Assembly (NCBI GenBank): GCA_041751995.1
Contig: JBGSHY010000089.1
Coordinates: forward strand, 1 to 41,577
Reading direction: 5' to 3'
DNA: 41,577 bases
Origin: JANMEX01 sp041751995
GTDB taxonomy: Bacteria > Pseudomonadota > Alphaproteobacteria > Rhizobiales > Rhizobiaceae
The notes beneath the pieces are model-generated. The model saw nothing but the letters and a program-made list of their open reading frames with translations. It was not told the origin of the DNA and did not search any database. This document shows positions 31,696 through 41,402 of the stretch, piece by piece. Numbering within the stretch: the first letter of the stretch is position 1; each line of letters begins with the position of its first letter. The position numbers and the translations under genes are program-made.

Positions 31696-34600
31696 TTATT
31701 CTGCGGCGATTTCTGTCCGGTTTCGCATCAACGCGGCGCGCAGCGCAGCAGGTTTGACCGGCTTGTTTATGATCACCACATCAGCTGAGTCGGCAAGCGA
31801 TCGGACTTCATGGGAACGGTCAGCTGTCAGCAACAATGCAGGCAGATCCCTACCAAATTTGTCTCGCATGAGCGAAATAACCTGCAGCCCGTTTTCGTGA
31901 TCCAGATGGTAATCTGCCAAAATCGCATCCGGTCGCTCTGATATCTTCAGCGCTTCTTGACCGCTCATCACCGTCGTTACCTGGCAGCCCCACTGCGTCA
32001 ACAAAGACCGCATTCCCTCGAGGATGCGCTTGTCATTGTCGACACAGAGTAATTTGAGTGAAGGCATCCGTATCGAGCTTCCACCGACCGGTCGTGCGGC
32101 TTGATCAACATAGTCGTTTGCCGGCGCGACAGGGGAGAGCGTCAACGCCATGGACGTACCCTTGTTGATTGCAGATTTCATGACCAATGTAAGCTTGAGA
32201 ACGCGGGAGATGCGGTCAACGATGGAGAGGCCAAGGCCCAGTCCTTCTGCTTCGCGTGCGCCTTCCTCAAGACGGGTAAACTCGCGGAACACGGTTCGCG
32301 ACTTGTCTTGCGCAATGCCGATCCCGCTGTCGACAACCTGAATTTCTATGTGACTGCCACGACGTTTCACACCGACGACAATTCCGCCTGTGCGGGTGTA
32401 TTTTATCGCATTTGAAACAAGGTTTTGTACCAGTCGCTGCAACAGGTTTCGGTCTGTCCGGATATGGACGGAAGACGGAACCACCCTGAACTTCAAGCCC
32501 TTTTTCCGGGCGAGAGGTACAAAATCCGTCTCGATCTGCTTGAGCAACGCGCCAACCGGAAAAGTGGTTGCATTTGGCTTCATGGCGCCTGTGTCGAGGC
32601 GCGAAATGTCCAACACAGCGCCAAGAATGGTTTCAACAGAATCGAGTGACGATTCGATCTTTCCGACAATATCTTCGTTTTCACTCTTCCCCAGCTTTTC
32701 GCTAAGCGAGGCGCTGTAGAGGCGCGCTGCATTCAAAGGCTGTAAGATGTCATGACCGGCCGCAGCGAGAAAACGCGTCTTCCCAAGATTGGCCTCCTCC
32801 GCCAGGCTTTGCGCTTTGGCAAGTTCCGTATTAACCCGGCTCAGTTCGGCTGTGCGCGTAACCACACGCTGTTCCAGGCTTTCGTTGATCTTCTTGAGAG
32901 CTTCGTCCGCAAGGACCCTCTGTGTAATGTCCGTGTACGTCGCAACGATGCCGCCATCCGGCATCTGGTTTGACCGGATTTCCACAATGCGGTTGCTGGT
33001 TGCCAACTCAACTTGCCAAGGCACGCCAAACCGGGTGAGCCGATTGATTGTTGTCTTGCTCGAGTCTGCGGCAATGTCTCCACGAACAATCAGATGATCC
33101 AGAATCGACGTTAAAGTGGTGCCGACTTGACCGAATTCATCAGGAAGCTCGAACAAGGTCCTGAACTGCCGGTTCCAGCATGTCAGTCTGAATTCACGAT
33201 CAAAAACCGTAATACCCTGTTCCATCTGGTCGAGCGCAATCTGCAGCAGATCGCGATTTTGCTGGAGCGCTTCCGATGCGTCGTCCAGCAAACGAAAAGC
33301 GTTGCGGCTTGATTGGTCGTTACGTTGGAACAGCAAAGACAGGATAAGCCGCGCTGACGACGAGCCGACGGCACTGGCGAGCAATTGTTCAGCAAAACGT
33401 ATGGTCGCAAGATCGGCGGATGCATTGCGTGAAACAGTTCTGCCTTCGCGTTTTTCGAAGCTTTGAAATGACCGCTCGGTGCGTTCGGCGCCAAGATAGC
33501 GGGCAATGGTCGCTTTCAAGTCATCGACTGTGACAGCTGTTCTTAGCTTTCGGAGATTTGGCATTGGCGTCATATCGCGCGGGACAAAAACGGCGGCCTG
33601 AATTCTCTCCAATGGCGTTGCCAAGCGTGACAAAGACCCAAGGGCGAACATGATCACATTGATCGAGACGCTCCACACCACACCATGTGTCAGTGGATCT
33701 GTTTCGAAGCCAAAAAGATGCTGTGGACGAAGCGCGGCCAATCCGAACAGGCCATTTTGGACGATGCTGTTGTCTGCTCCTGCAATTGTCGGGAACAGCA
33801 ACGTAAAGAACCAGATCAGGATACCCGCACCCATGCCTAGCATTGCACCGCGGGCATTGGCGCTGCGCCAGAAAAGGCCTCCTACAAACGCTGGAGCAAA
33901 TTGCGCAATTGCCGCAAAGCTGATGAGCCCGATAGAAGCCAGGCGGTAATTGTTGGCTGCTTCCCGGTAATATGCATAGGCGGCGATCATGATGAAGAAA
34001 ATTGCTGCGCGGCGGACGTTCAAAATTGTCGCGGGCAAGTCTTCATCGCGCCCGCGCTCTTTGCCTGCATACCGCCGCAGCATCAATGGCAAAACCAGAT
34101 CATTCGAGATCATGATAGACAAGGCGACGCTCGCAACAATAACCATCGCCGTTGCGGCGGACAGTCCGCCGATGAAAATGAGCAATGAAAGCCAATTGGC
34201 GCCGGCCTTCAGGGGCAATGCCAGCACAAACAAATCCGCCGGAGTGCCGGATGGCAAAAGCGTAAGGCCTGCCAAAGCGATCGGCAAAACAAACAGATTG
34301 ATCGCAACAAGATAAAGCGGAAAAAGCCACGCTGCCGTGCGCAATTCACGTTCATCCCGGTTTTCTACGATCATCACATGGAATTGTCGGGGAAGTAGGA
34401 TGATTGCAAATCCGGACAAGCCGATCAAGACCAACCAGGTTGAAATGGGAGTCTGATAATTCAGCGCAGCGGTCGCCGCCGCATTGGATTGTATCGAAGC
34501 GAACAACTCGCTTGGTGTGCCAAAAAGAAAGAACGAGACCGCAACACCTGCGGCCAGAAATGCAGTCAGCTTAATCATCGATTCTACGGCAACTGCCAGA

Positions 34601-35178
34601 ATCAAACCATTTTGATGCTCTGTCGCGTCGGCGTGCCTGGTCCCGAACAGAATTGCAAACAAGCCAAGTGCTGCGGCTACCAGAAACGAAAAGTCGGCGA
34701 TCACAAACTCGCCTGCCATCATCGTACCACCAAGATGGCGGGTAAATAGGTCAAAAGAGCCCGAGATAGCTTTCAATTGGATTGCAATATAGGGAACTGC
34801 CGCCAACGCAGCGATGCACGTTGCGAGCGAGGCAACACCAAAGCTTTTTCCATACCGCGCGGCAAGCATATCGGCGACAGATGTAATACGCTCGGATTTC
34901 GCGAGACGAATGATGCGGCGCAAGAACCGGTACCCAAAAGTAAAAACCAAAACGGGCCCGATGTAGATCGCGATGTATTCAAGGCCGCGCTCGGCAGCCA
35001 ATCCTACGGATCCGAAAAACGTCCACGAGGTGCAGTAAATGGCCAGCGAAAACGCATAGACATAAGGGCGTGACCGATTGTTGTTTCCGCGTTGGCCCCT
35101 GCGGTCGCCATAGCTGGCCACAGCAAACAGCAACAACACGTAAATGATTGCGCTCGTTAGAACGACAAACTCGGTCAC
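31696..35178 (-). CDS. Hybrid sensor kinase fused to a sodium:solute symporter domain
   Basis: 1160 aa. Residues 1 to about 480 are an SSF (SLC5) transporter-like domain with about 12-13 membrane spans. A PAS domain follows near residue 650 (LDQMEQGITVFDREFRLTCWNR). A coiled coil leads to a HisKA box with His near residue 808 (AAAGHDILQPLNAARL). The HATPase part (NLVSNAIKYT, about 920; GLGLGLSI, about 981) is followed by a receiver domain with Asp near residue 1088 (ILADYHLD). This is the CbrA-like architecture with an added receiver. The GTG start has GGAGAG just upstream. Whether the symporter part transports or only senses a solute is unknown. Confidence 0.92.
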   Translation of the reverse strand: MTEFVVLTSAIIYVLLLFAVASYGDRRGQRGNNNRSRPYVYAFSLAIYCTSWTFFGSVGLAAERGLEYIAIYIGPVLVFTFGYRFLRRIIRLAKSERITSVADMLAARYGKSFGVASLATCIAALAAVPYIAIQLKAISGSFDLFTRHLGGTMMAGEFVIADFSFLVAAALGLFAILFGTRHADATEHQNGLILAVAVESMIKLTAFLAAGVAVSFFLFGTPSELFASIQSNAAATAALNYQTPISTWLVLIGLSGFAIILLPRQFHVMIVENRDERELRTAAWLFPLYLVAINLFVLPIALAGLTLLPSGTPADLFVLALPLKAGANWLSLLIFIGGLSAATAMVIVASVALSIMISNDLVLPLMLRRYAGKERGRDEDLPATILNVRRAAIFFIMIAAYAYYREAANNYRLASIGLISFAAIAQFAPAFVGGLFWRSANARGAMLGMGAGILIWFFTLLFPTIAGADNSIVQNGLFGLAALRPQHLFGFETDPLTHGVVWSVSINVIMFALGSLSRLATPLERIQAAVFVPRDMTPMPNLRKLRTAVTVDDLKATIARYLGAERTERSFQSFEKREGRTVSRNASADLATIRFAEQLLASAVGSSSARLILSLLFQRNDQSSRNAFRLLDDASEALQQNRDLLQIALDQMEQGITVFDREFRLTCWNRQFRTLFELPDEFGQVGTTLTSILDHLIVRGDIAADSSKTTINRLTRFGVPWQVELATSNRIVEIRSNQMPDGGIVATYTDITQRVLADEALKKINESLEQRVVTRTAELSRVNTELAKAQSLAEEANLGKTRFLAAAGHDILQPLNAARLYSASLSEKLGKSENEDIVGKIESSLDSVETILGAVLDISRLDTGAMKPNATTFPVGALLKQIETDFVPLARKKGLKFRVVPSSVHIRTDRNLLQRLVQNLVSNAIKYTRTGGIVVGVKRRGSHIEIQVVDSGIGIAQDKSRTVFREFTRLEEGAREAEGLGLGLSIVDRISRVLKLTLVMKSAINKGTSMALTLSPVAPANDYVDQAARPVGGSSIRMPSLKLLCVDNDKRILEGMRSLLTQWGCQVTTVMSGQEALKISERPDAILADYHLDHENGLQVISLMRDKFGRDLPALLLTADRSHEVRSLADSADVVIINKPVKPAALRAALMRNRTEIAAE

Positions 35179-35405
35179 TTAGCTCTCCGTTTTGAAATTT
35201 CAGCATCAACGCAATCATTGTCCGGCGAAAAAGTCCACCATATCGATAGTCCTAAGGCATTTTGCCTGTAAAACGCACTGGTTATTCAGAAGTGCCCATG
35301 GCTTACTTTGATTACAGGTTGTGCTAATCGTTCGCAGCAGGCCGAGGAACGACTGCAAAAACGGGGATGCTGCATAAGCGGCGACAACATAATCGGAGAC
35401 CTAAA

Positions 35406-35822
35406 ATGCTAAAAGAATTCAAAGAATTCGCCATGAAGGGCAATATGGTTGATCTCGCCATTGGCGTGATCATCGGCGGGGCTTTCGGTGGGTTGGTTAA
35501 TTCGGTCGTAAATGACATCCTGATGCCAATTATCGGCTACATCACCGGCGGCGTAAATTTCTCCAATATGTTTGTACAACTCGCCGGCGATCAGCAGTTG
35601 ACGCTTGAAAAGGCGAAAGAAGCCGGGGCAACCTTGGCCTATGGCAATTTCATCACTTTGTTGATCAACTTCCTTATTATTGCATGGGTTCTATTTATGG
35701 TCGTCAAGGCTATGAACAAAATGAAGAAGCCGGAGCCGGAAGCTGCACCCGCAGCGCCTCCAGCACAGGAAGTTTTGCTTGGCGAAATTCGTGACCTTCT
35801 TGCCAAGGGCGGCAAGAAATAG
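35406..35822 (+). CDS. mscL: Large-conductance mechanosensitive channel
   Basis: Pentameric emergency-release channel opened by membrane tension in hypo-osmotic shock. It is 138 aa. The N-terminal amphipathic helix and TM1 (MLKEFKEFAMKGNMVDLAIGVIIGGAFGGLVNSVVNDILMPIIG) are textbook, TM2 is FITLLINFLIIAWVLFMVVKAMNK, and the C-terminal helix ends EVLLGEIRDLLAKGGK. ATG 35406 has GGAG upstream. A strong terminator follows, so it is transcribed alone. Confidence 0.97.
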   Translation: MLKEFKEFAMKGNMVDLAIGVIIGGAFGGLVNSVVNDILMPIIGYITGGVNFSNMFVQLAGDQQLTLEKAKEAGATLAYGNFITLLINFLIIAWVLFMVVKAMNKMKKPEPEAAPAAPPAQEVLLGEIRDLLAKGGKK

Positions 35823-35846
35823 CGGTCGCACTGTCGGAAATTCGGA

Positions 35847-35880
35847 AAACCCCGGCATATTAATTTGCCGGGGTTTTTAT
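35847..35880 (+). terminator. Rho-independent terminator after mscL
   Basis: AACCCCGGCA pairs with TGCCGGGGTT around an 8-nt AT loop, followed by TTTTATT. An A-run on the 5' side could let it work in both directions. It ends mscL 25 bp after its stop. Confidence 0.9.
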
Positions 35881-35929
35881 TGCTGTTTGCGATTCGAGGC
35901 GCTGGACACTATTGCATTTGGAGTTGGAA

Positions 35930-37099
35930 ATGACGCCTTTTGAATCACTACGCATCGAAGCCCGCTTGGCGCCAGAAAGCGGTATCGTGGCAGTCATGAA
36001 CCATGGCCGCAGGAGGGAAGGCATCATTCCTCTGTGGGCTGGCGAGGGTGACCTTCCAACTCCGGACTTCATACGCCAGGCCGGGGCCGACGCACTTCTT
36101 GCAGGTGAAACATTTTACACGTGGCAGCGCGGCATTCCGGAATTGCGGGAAGCGCTGGCCCGGTATCACAACAGGCATTTTTCAACGCGGCTGACGGAAG
36201 ATAATTTTCTGGTTACCGGTTCGGGCATGCAGTCAATTCAATTGGCGCTGCAAGCTGTTGCAGGGCATGGCGATGAGGTTGTTTATTTCTCGCCCGCGTG
36301 GCCAAACTTCGCCGCCGCCGCCGGGATCGGCGGTGCCAAACCGATTGCCGTCCAACTCGACAACGGAAATAGCGGTTGGGCGCTCGATATTGAAAAGCTG
36401 AAAGCTTTGATAACCAGCCGGACTAAGGCAATTTTCATCAACAGCCCCTCCAATCCGACGGGCTGGACGGCAGACAAGCAAACGCTGCGCGATATTCTCA
36501 AACTTGCCCGCAAGCATGGAATTTGGATTATCGCAGACGAAATTTATGCGCTTTTTTCATATTCAGAAGATCGTGCAGCATCATTCATGGATATAATGGA
36601 CCCGGAAGACCGGGTAATATTTGTGAATAGTTTTTCGAAAAACTGGGCAATGACCGGTTGGCGTGTCGGCTGGTTGACGGTTCACCCGAGCCTGGCTCAA
36701 GTGTTCGAAAATCTGATCCAATACTCTACGTCGGGAGTTGCCCAGTTCATGCAGAAAGGTGCGGTGGCAGCTTTGGACCACGGCGACGATTTCATTCATA
36801 TGCAGGTCCGTAGGGCCAGGCAGGCACGCGATATTTTGTGTGACGCTTTGGCCAGCACCGGAAAGGCGCAAGTCACACCGCCTGAAGGAGCATTTTATCT
36901 GTTTTTCGGACTTGAAGGAATTAAGGATTCCATGTCGGCTGCATTCTCCATGGTTGATCAGGCCAACATCGGTATTGCCCCCGGCACCGCATTCGGGAGT
37001 GGAGCAGACGGTTATTTCCGAATTTGTTTCAATCGGAAACTTGACGACATCCGGACAGCGGCAGACAGATTGGTTGACTGGATTGGTAAAAACGCGTGA
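35930..37099 (+). CDS. PLP-dependent class I aminotransferase
   Basis: 389 aa, fold type I, AspC/class I-II family. The Schiff-base lysine is near residue 236 in SFSKNWAMTGWRVGWL. Other markers: GEGDLPTPDFI, YTWQRGIPELREALARYH, SPSNPTGWTADKQTLRDI, IIADEIYALFSYS and the C-terminal RICFNRKLDDI, whose Arg normally binds the substrate carboxylate. I chose ATG 35930; a TTG at 35912 is in frame. The amino-donor specificity cannot be told. The gene has its own context between the mscL terminator and the secretion genes. Confidence 0.9.
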   Translation: MTPFESLRIEARLAPESGIVAVMNHGRRREGIIPLWAGEGDLPTPDFIRQAGADALLAGETFYTWQRGIPELREALARYHNRHFSTRLTEDNFLVTGSGMQSIQLALQAVAGHGDEVVYFSPAWPNFAAAAGIGGAKPIAVQLDNGNSGWALDIEKLKALITSRTKAIFINSPSNPTGWTADKQTLRDILKLARKHGIWIIADEIYALFSYSEDRAASFMDIMDPEDRVIFVNSFSKNWAMTGWRVGWLTVHPSLAQVFENLIQYSTSGVAQFMQKGAVAALDHGDDFIHMQVRRARQARDILCDALASTGKAQVTPPEGAFYLFFGLEGIKDSMSAAFSMVDQANIGIAPGTAFGSGADGYFRICFNRKLDDIRTAADRLVDWIGKNA

Positions 37100-37199
37100 G
37101 TCCCAGATTCGCAGTTTCTTCGCAATTTTGTCCGATATGTCTGCAGCAATTCGGTTCCGCTCCAATGCGTGATAGGCTTTCCTTGATCAGGTTTTCCAG

Positions 37200-38957
37200 A
37201 TGAATAAAGACGCTGTTCGAAAATTCCTGCTCCGTGGCATGATCGACATTGGCATCATTTCGTTTGTGATCAGCATATTGCTTCTCACGCAGCCAATTTA
37301 CATGCTGCAAGTTTACGACCGGGTACTGCCGTCCTCAAGTCTCAACACTCTCGCGTTCTTGTCCGTGATAACCTTGGCGGCGATAGTTGTCCTTGGTTTG
37401 CTGGAGGTCTTCCGCCAGCTATATGCTTCAAGATTGGCGATAAGGCTTGAAAGCGAGCTTGGCGCGACTGCTTTTCTTGCCGGCGCGCATAGTCAAAATG
37501 CCGAAATTGGCGACACCCAGCCATTGCGCGATCTCGCTGCAGTCCGGAACTTTGTAAGTTCACGTATTCTGCAGAGCCTGTTCGATCTGCCGTTTGTTCC
37601 GATATTCCTGCTTCTTCTGCTATTCATTCACCCCTACCTGTTCCTTCTAACATTGGCCGGCCTTGTGATTGTCGCGCTTGTCGCGTGGGCCAACCAGCGC
37701 GGCGTGGAGGATTCTGGCAAAAAGACTGCGGAAAACTCGATGAAGGCCATGGCTTCGGCGCAGGCTTTTACGCGCAGTGCCGAGACCATCAGAGCGATGG
37801 GCATGGCCCGGAACACTGTCGGCATTTGGGGCAAAGCCGAAGCGGATGCCTTGCGGTCAATTGATGAGACCACAGCAATAAACGCTTGGTACGGGGGACT
37901 TTCCCGATCAATCCGGCTGCTGCTGCAAATTGCGATTATGGGCGTCGGAGCATGGCTGGTTATCGACGGCAAGATGACACCAGGCATGATCTTCGCCACG
38001 ACCATGATTTCCGGGCGTGCACTTCAGCCAATCGATCAACTTGTGGCCGGATGGCGCCAGATTTTCGATGCGCGCCTGGCTTGGGACAGGCTGCAGTTAG
38101 CCTTGCACAATGTTGACACGATGATGGCTGCCAAAACTGATCTACCGGAACCGAGCGGAGAAATACTGGTTGAAAATCTGATTTATATGCCACCTGGTCG
38201 AAAAGCGGCTGAACCCTTGATCAAACGGCTGTCCTTCAGGATTCCGGCGGGTACATCGGTCGGGCTCATTGGCCCGAGTGGGGCAGGAAAGTCGACGTTG
38301 GCAAGACTGATTTGTGGTGCAATTGACCCCACTCAAGGCAATATCCGCATCGACAAGGCAGATATCAGGCAATGGGATCGGGATCGGCTTGGCATGTATA
38401 TCGGATATCTGGCTCAGGATGCGGATCTGTTGCCCGGCACTGTAGCGCAAAACATCGCACGTTTTTCACCGGCAACTCCGGATGAGAGCATCGTCATGGC
38501 CGCGAAGAAAGCGCAAGTTCATGACATGATACTTGGATTGCCCGCTGGCTATGGCACACTGCTTGGCCCGGGAGGCATGGCGCTTTCTGGCGGGCAAAGG
38601 CAGCGTATTGGCCTTGCGCGGGCATTTTTTGGCAACCCCAAGCTTCTGGTTCTCGACGAGCCCAATTCGAACCTCGATGCAGAAGGCGACGCCGCCCTTG
38701 AGCGCGCGCTGCAGCAGGCAAAGGCAGACAAGATTACAGTCGTGCTCGTGACGCAACGCAAGACCAGTGCGGACAAATTGGACAGCCTCATGATCATCCG
38801 CGAGGGTCAAATCGAAGACTACGGTCCGCGCGAAAAGGTCGTTGAGAAGCAAAATGCAAAACTGCGGGACTATGTTCAGAAGCAACAAGCTGCGGCGCAA
38901 TCGCAAAGCCGGCCTATTCCGAGCCTACTCCAAGTCAATCAGGACAAACTTCAATGA
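37200..38957 (+). CDS. prsD: Type I secretion system permease/ATPase (PrtD/PrsD family)
   Basis: Inner-membrane ABC exporter of a type I secretion system, 585 aa. The N-terminal half holds six membrane helices (QPIYMLQVYDRVLPS is the family hallmark). The ATPase half has Walker A GPSGAGKST, signature LSGGQRQRIGLAR and Walker B LLVLDEPNSNLD. The H-loop reads VTQRK, with Gln where most exporters have His. There is no peptidase C39 domain, as usual for RTX exporters. Its stop overlaps the adaptor gene by 4 bp. In rhizobia PrsDE export exopolysaccharide-cleaving glycanases and RTX adhesins, but no substrate gene lies in the window. Confidence 0.93.
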   Translation: MNKDAVRKFLLRGMIDIGIISFVISILLLTQPIYMLQVYDRVLPSSSLNTLAFLSVITLAAIVVLGLLEVFRQLYASRLAIRLESELGATAFLAGAHSQNAEIGDTQPLRDLAAVRNFVSSRILQSLFDLPFVPIFLLLLLFIHPYLFLLTLAGLVIVALVAWANQRGVEDSGKKTAENSMKAMASAQAFTRSAETIRAMGMARNTVGIWGKAEADALRSIDETTAINAWYGGLSRSIRLLLQIAIMGVGAWLVIDGKMTPGMIFATTMISGRALQPIDQLVAGWRQIFDARLAWDRLQLALHNVDTMMAAKTDLPEPSGEILVENLIYMPPGRKAAEPLIKRLSFRIPAGTSVGLIGPSGAGKSTLARLICGAIDPTQGNIRIDKADIRQWDRDRLGMYIGYLAQDADLLPGTVAQNIARFSPATPDESIVMAAKKAQVHDMILGLPAGYGTLLGPGGMALSGGQRQRIGLARAFFGNPKLLVLDEPNSNLDAEGDAALERALQQAKADKITVVLVTQRKTSADKLDSLMIIREGQIEDYGPREKVVEKQNAKLRDYVQKQQAAAQSQSRPIPSLLQVNQDKLQ

Positions 38958-40273
38958 GCGCATCGGGCGAGTATTCCGAGTGGGCACGTGAAGTCCCGAC
39001 TTCGACGCGCAAGATCGCATTGGCGGCATATGGAACACTCGCGGCATTTGTCCTGGCTTTTGGCGTGTGGGGTGTAACGGCGCCGCTGGATGGCGCTGCG
39101 ATCGCCTCTGGTGTCGTCGCTGCTGCCGGAAAGAACCTTGCAATCCAGCATCTGGAAGGTGGCAATATAGATGAAGTCCTTGTTCGCGAGGGTGACCGGG
39201 TTAAGGCTGGAGCAGCGTTATACAAACTCGATCAGACTGTGCCCCAATCACAGTTGAATCGTCTTACGAAAGCAAAGTCGTCCTTTGAAGCGCGCGCGTC
39301 TCGCCTGAAGGCCGAACGCGACGGGGAAACGACGCTGGTCTTTTCACCAGAGCTTCAGAACTCGAAAGACCCGGACATCATTGAAATCATCAGCGAACAG
39401 TCAAACGATTTTCTGACCGGCCTGCGGCGGCACGAATCTGAAATCAGTATTTTGCAACAGCGTGTTTCGGCCTTGGAGGATTCCATATCCGGACTTGATG
39501 CGCAAAAGAAAGCGGCTGACGACCAATTGGCAATCGTCGCGGATGAAATATCGCGCAAAAGAAAGCTCCTGGACAAGGGGCTGACGGACCGGTCCCAATT
39601 TACAGCATTGATGCGAAATCAGGCGGAATTGCTGGGGCAGATCGGTTCTGCAACATCTGATATTGCCAGCGCCAAAACCCAGATTGGCGAAGCCAAGCAG
39701 CAGATCGAACGCGCAACCACCCAACGTGTTGAACAGGCATCGAAGGATTTGACCGATGTCCGCCGCCAGGAAGCGGATTTCGAAGAGCAAATCATCGCTG
39801 CAAAATCCGTATTGGATAGAACGGTGGTCACTGCTCCAGTTGATGGGATTGTGATCCGTTTGAATATAAACAGCAAAGGCAGTGTTGTTCGCCCTGGCGA
39901 GACCATGCTCGAATTGCTGCCAACCACCAGCGACCTGATTGTTGAAGCAAAGATGGATCCGAGACAAGTCGACTCGATCCGCATCGGTCAGGATGCCCGC
40001 CTTCGATTTGTTGCGCTCAATACACGGTCAACGCCGGAAGTTGCCGGGCAGGTCACCTTCATTTCTCCTGACCGGTTGATCGACGAGGGCACCCGTCAGC
40101 CCTATTACACGGTCCGGCTCCGCATCGACAAATTGCCCAAGGAAATCACGCCAGATCAGGTGTTTCCGGGCATGCCGGTCGAGGCGTTTATCTCAACTGG
40201 CGACAGGACCTTTGCCGAATATCTGGTGAGGCCTTTGACAGATTCCTTTTCGCGCGCGTTTCGGGAGGACTAA
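38954..40273 (+). CDS. prsE: Type I secretion membrane-fusion protein (HlyD/PrsE family)
   Basis: Periplasmic adaptor linking the PrsD exporter to a TolC-like outer-membrane channel. It is 439 aa. One N-terminal membrane helix (about 24-44), then a lipoyl half-motif (SGVVAAAGKNLAIQHLEGGNIDEVLVREGDRV), a long coiled coil (about 95-285), the second lipoyl half (VTAPVDGIVIRLNINSKGSVVRPGETMLELLP) and a beta domain. The conserved C-terminal end FPGMPVEAFISTGDRTFAEYLVRPL is typical of the family. It starts inside the prsD stop (ATGA), so the two are coupled. Confidence 0.95.
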   Translation: MSASGEYSEWAREVPTSTRKIALAAYGTLAAFVLAFGVWGVTAPLDGAAIASGVVAAAGKNLAIQHLEGGNIDEVLVREGDRVKAGAALYKLDQTVPQSQLNRLTKAKSSFEARASRLKAERDGETTLVFSPELQNSKDPDIIEIISEQSNDFLTGLRRHESEISILQQRVSALEDSISGLDAQKKAADDQLAIVADEISRKRKLLDKGLTDRSQFTALMRNQAELLGQIGSATSDIASAKTQIGEAKQQIERATTQRVEQASKDLTDVRRQEADFEEQIIAAKSVLDRTVVTAPVDGIVIRLNINSKGSVVRPGETMLELLPTTSDLIVEAKMDPRQVDSIRIGQDARLRFVALNTRSTPEVAGQVTFISPDRLIDEGTRQPYYTVRLRIDKLPKEITPDQVFPGMPVEAFISTGDRTFAEYLVRPLTDSFSRAFRED

Positions 40274-40280
40274 TCAGCAA

Positions 40281-41270
40281 ATGGCAATTTTGGTGACAGG
40301 TGGCGCAGGCTATATTGGCAGCCATATGGTCTGGCGATTGATTGCAGATGGCGAAACAGTTGTCGTCGCCGACCGGCTTTCAACTGGATTTGATTGGGCG
40401 GTCGCGCCTGAGGCAACGCTTGAAGTCGGCGACATCGGCAACCCTGCATTTCTCGAAAAAATCTTCTCCAGCTATCCTGTTGAGGCGATCATCCACTTCG
40501 CCGGTTCCGTGGTCGTTCCGGATTCCGTTGCTGATCCGCTAACCTACTACGACAACAATACCGTCAAATCCCGAATGCTGATTGAGCATGCGGTCAGGAA
40601 CAAAGTCGACAAGTTCATTTTTTCCTCGACGGCCGCAGTCTATGGAAATGTTGGCAATGAGCCGGTAAACGAGTCGAACGTTCTCCTGCCGGAATCGCCA
40701 TACGGTCGTTCAAAGTTGATGACGGAACTGATGCTTGCCGATGTCTCGGCCGCGCATGACTTCCGATATACCGCCTTGCGCTACTTCAATGTCGCTGGGG
40801 CTGATCCGCTCGGCCGTACCGGCCAATCGACCAAAGGCGCAACACACCTCCTTAAAGTCGCCTGCGAAACAGCGACGGGCAAAAGGCCGTCCATGCAGGT
40901 CTTTGGCACCGACTACTCGACGCCTGACGGTACCTGTTGCCGCGATTACATACATGTCTCTGACCTAGCTGACGCTCACTATCTTGCGCTTCAACGACTG
41001 CGCAGCGGCGGTCAGAGCCTGATTGCAAACTGTGGGTATGGCCGTGGATTTTCTGTCTTGGATGTCATCAGCGCAGTTAAAAAAGTCTCGGGCAATGACT
41101 TCCAGGTTGATTTCGCTCCGCGCCGCGCCGGAGACCCGGCAGCGGTCGTCGCGAATGCAGACAGGGCGAGGTCAGAGTTCGGTTGGAATCCGAAGCATGA
41201 CGATTTGGAATTCATCGTGGAGACGGCGCTCAAATGGGAGTCCGCACTTACGCAAAGAAATCGAATTTAG
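40281..41270 (+). CDS. galE: UDP-glucose 4-epimerase
   Basis: Interconverts UDP-glucose and UDP-galactose, supplying galactose units for polysaccharide and LPS. It is 329 aa, short-chain dehydrogenase fold. The NAD motif TGGAGYIGSH opens the protein, the catalytic Ser/Thr lies in FSSTAAVYG, the Tyr-x3-Lys in SPYGRSK, and RYFNVAGADP and RDYIHVSDLADAH complete the family pattern. It lies 7 bp after prsE and is likely in the same transcript. The equivalent rhizobial gene is exoB; the link to an exopolysaccharide export context is an inference. Confidence 0.95.
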   Translation: MAILVTGGAGYIGSHMVWRLIADGETVVVADRLSTGFDWAVAPEATLEVGDIGNPAFLEKIFSSYPVEAIIHFAGSVVVPDSVADPLTYYDNNTVKSRMLIEHAVRNKVDKFIFSSTAAVYGNVGNEPVNESNVLLPESPYGRSKLMTELMLADVSAAHDFRYTALRYFNVAGADPLGRTGQSTKGATHLLKVACETATGKRPSMQVFGTDYSTPDGTCCRDYIHVSDLADAHYLALQRLRSGGQSLIANCGYGRGFSVLDVISAVKKVSGNDFQVDFAPRRAGDPAAVVANADRARSEFGWNPKHDDLEFIVETALKWESALTQRNRI

Positions 41271-41402
41271 AGGGCCCCGACGTTAATCCCACACGAACGT
41301 CAATATTAAAGTAAATATTTAAATATATTTACCGATTTTACCAATAGTGACATTGAATATATCTTCAATGGCATTGATTTCGCCACGCCTAGAGGTATTG
41401 AT
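41271..41402. other. AT-rich spacer with palindromes between galE and the insertion sequence
   Basis: Holds two inverted repeats: GTAAATAT/ATATTTAC (41311-41332) and CATTGAA/TTCAATG (41351-41370). A weak GACGTT/AACGTC pair (41279-41301) follows the galE stop. No gene or terminator with a U-tract is visible. Confidence 0.6.
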
